8,707 nucleotides of DNA, from assembly GCA_021827445.1 (NCBI GenBank), contig JAKAVW010000116.1, positions 1 to 8,707 on the forward strand. The letters run 5' to 3'. Below the pieces are notes generated by a model, which did not search any database, was not told the origin of the DNA, and worked only from the letters and a program-made list of their open reading frames with translations. A program made the translations under genes and the position numbers. This stretch comes from Pseudomonadota bacterium (GTDB lineage: Bacteria; Pseudomonadota; Gammaproteobacteria; Acidithiobacillales; Acidithiobacillaceae). Positions 4,984 to 8,707 of the stretch are shown piece after piece. Positions within the stretch are counted from its first letter, which is position 1; the number at the start of each line of letters is the position of its first letter.

Positions 4984-6405
4984 GGTGTCATTTCCGCCGG
5001 TATCCAGGGCCTCCGCGAGCAGCCGAAGATCCACCCCATAGTTGATTTCTGTTTGGTCTTCATCAGACTCCAAGGGCAAAGCCATTCCCATGTGGTAAAA
5101 AGCGGAGGTTTCCAATGGCTCCCGACGAAATTTAGGTCGCTGCATCGTTTTCTTGTGGGTGCCACGGGTGAACAGAATCCTCGCCCGCAGCACCTCGAAG
5201 CTGTAACCCCGGCCCATGCGGTTGATGACTCGGATCAGACTGTTCAGGCTTTCGGTGAAGGCATTGGTCACCTGCTGGTCGAAGTAGGCCAAGATGTAAG
5301 GTTCCCAGTTCTTCCAAGCCGTGAGAATGGGTTGAAAGGCGCTCTGGCATGCGGGGGGAACTGATGCCGCCCAGTTAGTGTACCGTTGGCGAGCATCCTC
5401 TTTGGTGGTTGCATCGTAGATGCCGTAAAAACCCTCTTTGAGGCGCCATGCTTCGCCCAACTCAGGAATACTCCGCAGCCATCCATCCAGTATCATGCGC
5501 TCGCTGTCATCCAGGTCTTTTTCACGCTTGCGGAAAAGATAAGCATCCTTCTTTACCCCTGCGGCCTTCCGCCGTAAGCGATCAGCATCTTTTGACCGGG
5601 ACAGAGAGCGGCGGAGTTCATCCATAGACTGGTTGGCCATGCGCAGGACATGAAACTTGTCCACCACGACGGACGCATCGGGCAACACTTCCAGAACGGC
5701 ATCCCGGTAGGGCCGCCACATATCCATGGCGACGGTATGGATGCGGTCCTTATGCTTCATCGCGGCGAGGTACCGCAAGATGCTGCGTTTGTCACGATCC
5801 GGCAACATCTCAATAGCGGTGTTTTGCCGTAGATTGGTGATCACTGCGCGGGGGCGACGCAACAGATGGATTTCGTCGATACCCATCCATTCCGGGGTCT
5901 CGAAGTGGTGAGCCTGCTCCAGCGCGTCGATATAGTCGTGGGCGATGTTGCGAATGGTGCCTTCCGTAACGCCGATTTCTTCGGCGACGCTGGTAAACGT
6001 ATGGTTGAGCGAACGAGGACCTATCCAATGGGCCAGTCGCTCCGTCATGCGACGCTTTCCGTCCACTGCAGGGAGCGATTCCATAAAGGTCTTGCCGCAG
6101 TCCCGGCACTTGAAGCGCCGCGCATCAATATAGAGGCCCACCCGTTTCCCGTGCATGGGCAGGTCATGGACCAGCAGTTCTGATCGGCCATAACCTACGC
6201 ACTGGACACCCTGGCATTCTGGGCAGGACGCCGTTGGTGCCATAGTCTCGATCTGTATATGGTAATCGTGCTCTGTTTCCCGCAGGGTGCGTATCGCGTA
6301 ACCGGGCAGCCGAATTACACTGGCCGGGACATCGGGGGGTGAACCCGTCGAGGCAGACTTGTCGTCCACAAGGCGGCCCTGCGGTGAACTACTGCCCGTC
6401 ACCAT
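4957..6405 (-). CDS. ISL3-family transposase
   Basis: A DDE transposase of the ISL3 family that cuts and moves its own element. Numbering from the earliest start (TTG at 6426, 489 residues) it has an N-terminal zinc finger (C68-P-E-C71 with C107-x2-C110), a helix-turn-helix at about 146-165 (SVAEEIGVTEGTIRNIAHDY), and the catalytic residues D184 in GIDEIHLL, D235 in AMDMWRPYRDA and E392 in NAFTESLNSL. The reading is continuous, so the enzyme looks intact. I annotate from ATG 6405; the first 30 residues look non-conserved, and a GTG at 6369 is another candidate. None has a strong ribosome site. The start overlaps the end of the ORF6N gene by 17 bases, which is unusual for an insertion sequence and suggests that the element landed right at that gene's end. 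Confidence 0.93.
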   Translation of the reverse strand: MVTGSSSPQGRLVDDKSASTGSPPDVPASVIRLPGYAIRTLRETEHDYHIQIETMAPTASCPECQGVQCVGYGRSELLVHDLPMHGKRVGLYIDARRFKCRDCGKTFMESLPAVDGKRRMTERLAHWIGPRSLNHTFTSVAEEIGVTEGTIRNIAHDYIDALEQAHHFETPEWMGIDEIHLLRRPRAVITNLRQNTAIEMLPDRDKRSILRYLAAMKHKDRIHTVAMDMWRPYRDAVLEVLPDASVVVDKFHVLRMANQSMDELRRSLSRSKDADRLRRKAAGVKKDAYLFRKREKDLDDSERMILDGWLRSIPELGEAWRLKEGFYGIYDATTKEDARQRYTNWAASVPPACQSAFQPILTAWKNWEPYILAYFDQQVTNAFTESLNSLIRVINRMGRGYSFEVLRARILFTRGTHKKTMQRPKFRREPLETSAFYHMGMALPLESDEDQTEINYGVDLRLLAEALDTGGNDTIHKSPRDL

Positions 6406-6931
6406 GGATGTCTGCCGTGAAGCCAATAGGGCGGGACCGGGACGAGGGTGTGCGGGTCAGTTCCCGAATAGCGTTGATCAAGCCGGCGATGGCCTGATCG
6501 TGGGTGGATACTGTGCGTTCCAGGGCGTCCAGTTTCTCGGCCAGTTCCTGGTGGGTTGCCAGCATTTCACGCAACTGGACGAAGGCTCGTACCACGAACA
6601 CACTCATTTCGATGGCCTTAGCGGAGTTCAGGACAGTGGCTGCCATGATGGCCCCATGTTCGGTAAAGGCGTAGGGCAGATACCGGCGGCCACCGCGGCC
6701 GGTGTTTGAGGTCGCAATTTGCGACCTCAAAGCCGCATGCTCCTCATCGTCAAGTTGGAACATGAAGTCCAACGGGAAGCGGTCCGGATTGCGCTTGACC
6801 TGCTCATTGAGCCGCTTGGTGGTGACCCCATAGAGTTCCGCGAGATCTGCATCGAGCATGACGCGCTGCCCGCGTATTCGGTAAATCCGCTGCGCCAGGG
6901 TCTCTACCTGCATGGGTTCGGCTACGGTCAT
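6389..6931 (-). CDS. ORF6N-domain protein (phage antirepressor-like)
   Basis: This 180-residue protein carries an ORF6N DNA-binding domain in its first about 100 residues: the motif RIYRIRGQRVMLDADLAELY, then GVTTKRLNEQVKRN, RFPLDFMFQLDDEE, LRSQIATSN and GRGGRRYLPYAFTEHGAIMA. The C-terminal half is a helix likely to be coiled coil (LREMLATHQELAEKLDALER), ending in RPIGF, where such proteins normally end; so it is complete apart from a possibly foreign 9-residue tail. ORF6N domains occur in phage antirepressors of the KilA/Ant type and in many chromosomal regulators near mobile DNA. I use ATG 6931; a GTG at 6946 would add five residues, and neither has a strong ribosome site. Its 3' end overlaps the transposase start. 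A perfect 27-bp palindrome lies inside the LRSQIATSN codons. Confidence 0.9.
   Translation of the reverse strand: MTVAEPMQVETLAQRIYRIRGQRVMLDADLAELYGVTTKRLNEQVKRNPDRFPLDFMFQLDDEEHAALRSQIATSNTGRGGRRYLPYAFTEHGAIMAATVLNSAKAIEMSVFVVRAFVQLREMLATHQELAEKLDALERTVSTHDQAIAGLINAIRELTRTPSSRSRPIGFTADIHGDGQ
6705..6731. repeat. Perfect 27-bp palindrome inside the ORF6N gene
   Basis: The arms are TTTGAGGTCGCAA (6705-6717) and its exact reverse complement TTGCGACCTCAAA (6719-6731), separated by one T. All 13 pairs match. It covers the codons for LRSQIATS in the ORF6N domain. Such an arm length is far beyond chance for one gene. It could be a protein-binding site, an RNA hairpin, or a recombination or insertion target. 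Confidence 0.9.
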
Positions 6932-7007
6932 CTCGGTCTCGTACACAGAAGATTACGAGGTCAAGGATAGTTGGTTAAGGAATGACCGTCTACCTTTCCC
7001 GGCTTCC

Positions 7008-7702
7008 CTACGCCGCGTTATCCTGCAAAAGCCTCTCCATACCAGATCGCCCAAGCTCCATGAGGCGCTCTCGTGTCGCGCGAGGCATTCGGGCATCCAG
7101 CACCTTGAGATTCCCGGTATCCACCGAGACGAAACGTACCCAGGGCGCTGAATGGCGGTCCAGGTATTCCTGTCCCCGCAGGAGATTGCGCACGCTGAGC
7201 GAAGCCAAAGCGAATAGCGTCGGTTCACTGGCGTGCAACTGCGGCGGTTTGCCCGTTGGGTACACCCGTGTCCTTGGGTAGCAAGTCGCCCGGTATGTCG
7301 TTCGTCATGCCGCCATCCACATAGAGGGCACATCCGACCCGCTTGGGTGGGTAAACGAAAGGAAGCGATGACGAGGCCCTGGCGGTTGTCGCAATGGGAA
7401 GATCGGGCGTATGGGTTTGTGAGAACACCGTCCGTTGTCCCCGCAGCCGGTCGCGCAGACAAAGATATCCAGCTCAAGATCCGTGAAGGATTGCCCTTGG
7501 GTGTGTCGTGTCAGGAAAGTGTCCAGGGCAGCGGTCGAGCAGATACCCCGCGGGTCAGGAGACGCCAACCGTTGGTCCAGGAGTCACTGTGGGCCGTCAC
7601 TTTACTCAGCCTACTCGTCAGTATCGGGGTTTTGCATCGTGCGAGATATATCAGAAGGGCGGCGAAATCGGCATAGAGCGGGCGTAAATGGTCATAAAAA
7701 TG
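7008..7702 (-). pseudogene. Patatin-like phospholipase remnant with several frameshifts
   Basis: Four protein stretches in changing frames line up with the patatin (lipid acyl hydrolase) order. Reading on the minus strand: LYADFAALLIYLARC, then NGWRLLTRG (about 7678-7555); next frame, ICSTAALDTFLTRHTQGQSF and DLELDIFVCAT (to about 7440); next, FSQTHTPDLPIATTARASSS and LPFVYPP, then LYVDGGMTNDIP (about 7430-7270), which holds the catalytic-dyad Asp in DGG; last, SEPTLFALASLSVRN to RLMELGRSGMERLL, ending at TAG 7008. At least three frameshifts separate them. The N-terminal GxSxG catalytic serine segment is absent: upstream of 7702 the frame is closed by TGA and the Pho promoter begins. The gene is truncated and dead. 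Exact indel positions cannot be fixed without an intact homologue. Confidence 0.72.
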
Positions 7703-7744
7703 TCATGAAATCGTCGCGCTGCTGTCACATCAGCCAGTTATCCT
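7689..7744 (+). promoter_or_regulatory. Tandem Pho box (four PhoB half-sites) with -10 box
   Basis: Four 7-bp half-sites lie exactly 11 bp apart: TGGTCAT (7689-7695), ATGTCAT (7700-7706), TCGTCGC (7711-7717) and CTGTCAC (7722-7728). The family consensus is CTGTCAT repeated after a 4-bp A/T-rich spacer; the first spacer here is AAAA. Ten bases after the last half-site comes TATCCT (7739-7744), a fair -10 hexamer at the spacing seen in PhoB-activated promoters such as E. coli pstS, where the Pho box replaces the -35. It points at the transporter 40 bases further on, so that gene should be induced by phosphate starvation through PhoB/PhoR. Confidence 0.85.
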
Positions 7745-7784
7745 TATTGGAGCCGCAATACCAGCCCCCATAAGGAGATCTGCC

Positions 7785-8707
7785 ATGAGTCAGTCCACGG
7801 GTACGCACGTACCCCAGCTCAGTGTCATCGATTCCCTCAACAACGCCCCTATCAGTTTTTTTCACCTGCGCGCCGCATTCACCGCAGGGATGGGATTCTT
7901 CACGGACGCCTATGATCTGTTCATTATCGGGTCCGCACTCGTTTTTATTAAACCGGAGTGGCACTTAAGCGATACGCAGATCGCCTTTCTCGGTAGTATT
8001 TCGCTGATTGCCGCGTTCCTCGGCGCATTTATTTTTGGACGCCTGGCCGATGTGGTAGGCCGCAAGCGGATTTACGGACTGGAAGCACTGCTGATGGCCA
8101 TCGGCGGCCTGGCTTGTGCCTTCGCCCCTTCTTTCGCTTGGCTCTTGGCGTTCCGCGTCATTCTCGGCATCGGCATCGGTGGAGACTACCCCATGAGCGC
8201 CGTCCTCATGTCCGAGTATGCCAACGCCAAAAAACGCGGTGCCTTGACCTCGCTGGTCTTCGGCATGCAGGGGCTCGGTCTTGCCTTCGGTCCGGTAGTC
8301 GCTCTGACGCTCGAAGCATCAGGCCTGCCACCCGATTCCATCTGGCGGATCATGTTCGCCGTGGGCGCCTTGCCGCCCTTGGCGGTACTGTACCTACGCC
8401 GGACCATGCCGGAGTCTCCCCGCTATAAGGCTTTGGTGCGTGGTGATGTAGACGATGCGGCCAAGGACATGGCGATCTATTCCACCGGCCAACTACAGGC
8501 CGAGGTGGAGCAAAAAACCAAACCCAGTCGTATTGGTCTGGGCCAGATGCTGTCCAACCCAAAATATTTGTTGCTCATTCTAGGCACCGGTGGAGCCTGG
8601 TTTTTGAACGACTATGCGTTCTATGGAAATGCCATTTCCACTCCCGAAATCATCAAAATGCTGGCGCCCTCCTCCTCGACCATGACCGGGAGTGCCTGGG
8701 CGCTCAT
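7785..8707 (+). CDS. MFS phosphate transporter (phosphate:H+ symporter type), partial
   Basis: A plus-strand frame starts at ATG 7785, 7 bases after AAGGAG (7772-7777), and runs 307 codons to the window edge without a stop. It is a Major Facilitator Superfamily inner-membrane transporter. Seen: acidic FTDAYDLF in the first helix (residues 39-46), the MFS loop signature GRLADVVGRKR (85-95), GIGIGGDYPMSAVLMSEYA in helix 4 (128-146), which is the hallmark of the phosphate:H+ symporter (PHS, Pho84-like) family, and NDYAFYGNA in helix 7 (275-283). A cytoplasmic loop after helix 6 (about 205-260) is as expected. Likely role: proton-driven uptake of inorganic phosphate, strongly supported by the Pho box in its own promoter. 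Roughly the last five helices are outside the window. Other organic-anion substrates cannot be excluded by sequence alone. Confidence 0.88.
   Translation, partial: MSQSTGTHVPQLSVIDSLNNAPISFFHLRAAFTAGMGFFTDAYDLFIIGSALVFIKPEWHLSDTQIAFLGSISLIAAFLGAFIFGRLADVVGRKRIYGLEALLMAIGGLACAFAPSFAWLLAFRVILGIGIGGDYPMSAVLMSEYANAKKRGALTSLVFGMQGLGLAFGPVVALTLEASGLPPDSIWRIMFAVGALPPLAVLYLRRTMPESPRYKALVRGDVDDAAKDMAIYSTGQLQAEVEQKTKPSRIGLGQMLSNPKYLLLILGTGGAWFLNDYAFYGNAISTPEIIKMLAPSSSTMTGSAWAL

Larger units (their letters stand above)
4886..6405 (-). mobile_element. ISL3-type insertion sequence, ends unresolved
   Basis: The transposase gene and the TTGTGTAT repeats at its 3' end mark an ISL3-type element about 1.5 kb long. 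I could not find a convincing terminal inverted-repeat pair or an 8-bp target duplication, so the limits given are only approximate. The right boundary must lie near the end of the ORF6N gene (6389-6440), and the left one between the antitoxin promoter and the transposase stop (about 4760-4957). Confidence 0.5.

Noticed and set aside
4888..5364. 158-codon plus-strand frame
   Set aside because: Antisense to the transposase C-terminal part.
7725..7964. 79-residue minus-strand frame
   Set aside because: Antisense to the transporter start and its ribosome site; no motif support.
1..8707. CRISPR array, tRNA, rRNA or riboswitch
   Set aside because: No repeat-spacer array of typical unit size and no recognisable structural RNA seen on either strand by eye.

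Overview
The window looks like an accessory region of a proteobacterial chromosome. Phylum is inferred from protein families, the PhoB-type promoter and moderately high GC. An Acidithiobacillus-like host is only a guess. Everything from position 1 to about 7700 that I can assign lies on the minus strand. One plus-strand gene starts at 7785 and runs off the right edge.

Layout, left to right. (1) 1-728: N-terminal 242 residues of a superfamily 2 DExH helicase of the kind found in defence islands, cut by the window edge; just upstream of it (798-1042) is what looks like a frameshifted small gene. (2) 1093-1717: a HigBA toxin-antitoxin locus in which the HigA antitoxin is intact and the HigB toxin is broken by a one-base deletion and a stop codon. 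Upstream of it lies a 105-bp array of TCNGA repeats, mostly 12 bp apart. (3) 2001-3480: three genes for small exported or membrane proteins, namely an unrecognised secreted protein, a Sel1-repeat protein and a one-helix membrane protein. (4) 3788-4717: a Doc/Fic-type toxin-antitoxin operon with a zinc-ribbon gene as third member. (5) 4957-6405: an ISL3-family transposase. (6) 6389-6931: an ORF6N-domain protein whose coding sequence contains a perfect 27-bp palindrome. (7) 7008-7702: a patatin-like phospholipase pseudogene with at least three frameshifts and no N-terminus. (8) 7689-8707: four 11-bp-spaced PhoB half-sites and a -10 box, then an MFS transporter of the phosphate:H+ symporter type.

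How it fits together: two toxin-antitoxin loci (one decayed), a transposase, a phage-type ORF6N protein, decayed genes and a defence-type helicase make the left 7.7 kb a typical genomic-island or defence-island margin. The phosphate transporter with its Pho promoter is probably host core sequence under phosphate-starvation control. I see no clear undescribed multi-gene system. The most unusual signals are the ORF6N palindrome, the 45-bp-spaced TTGTGTAT repeats at the transposase 3' end, the zinc-ribbon partner of the Doc operon and the TCNGA array.
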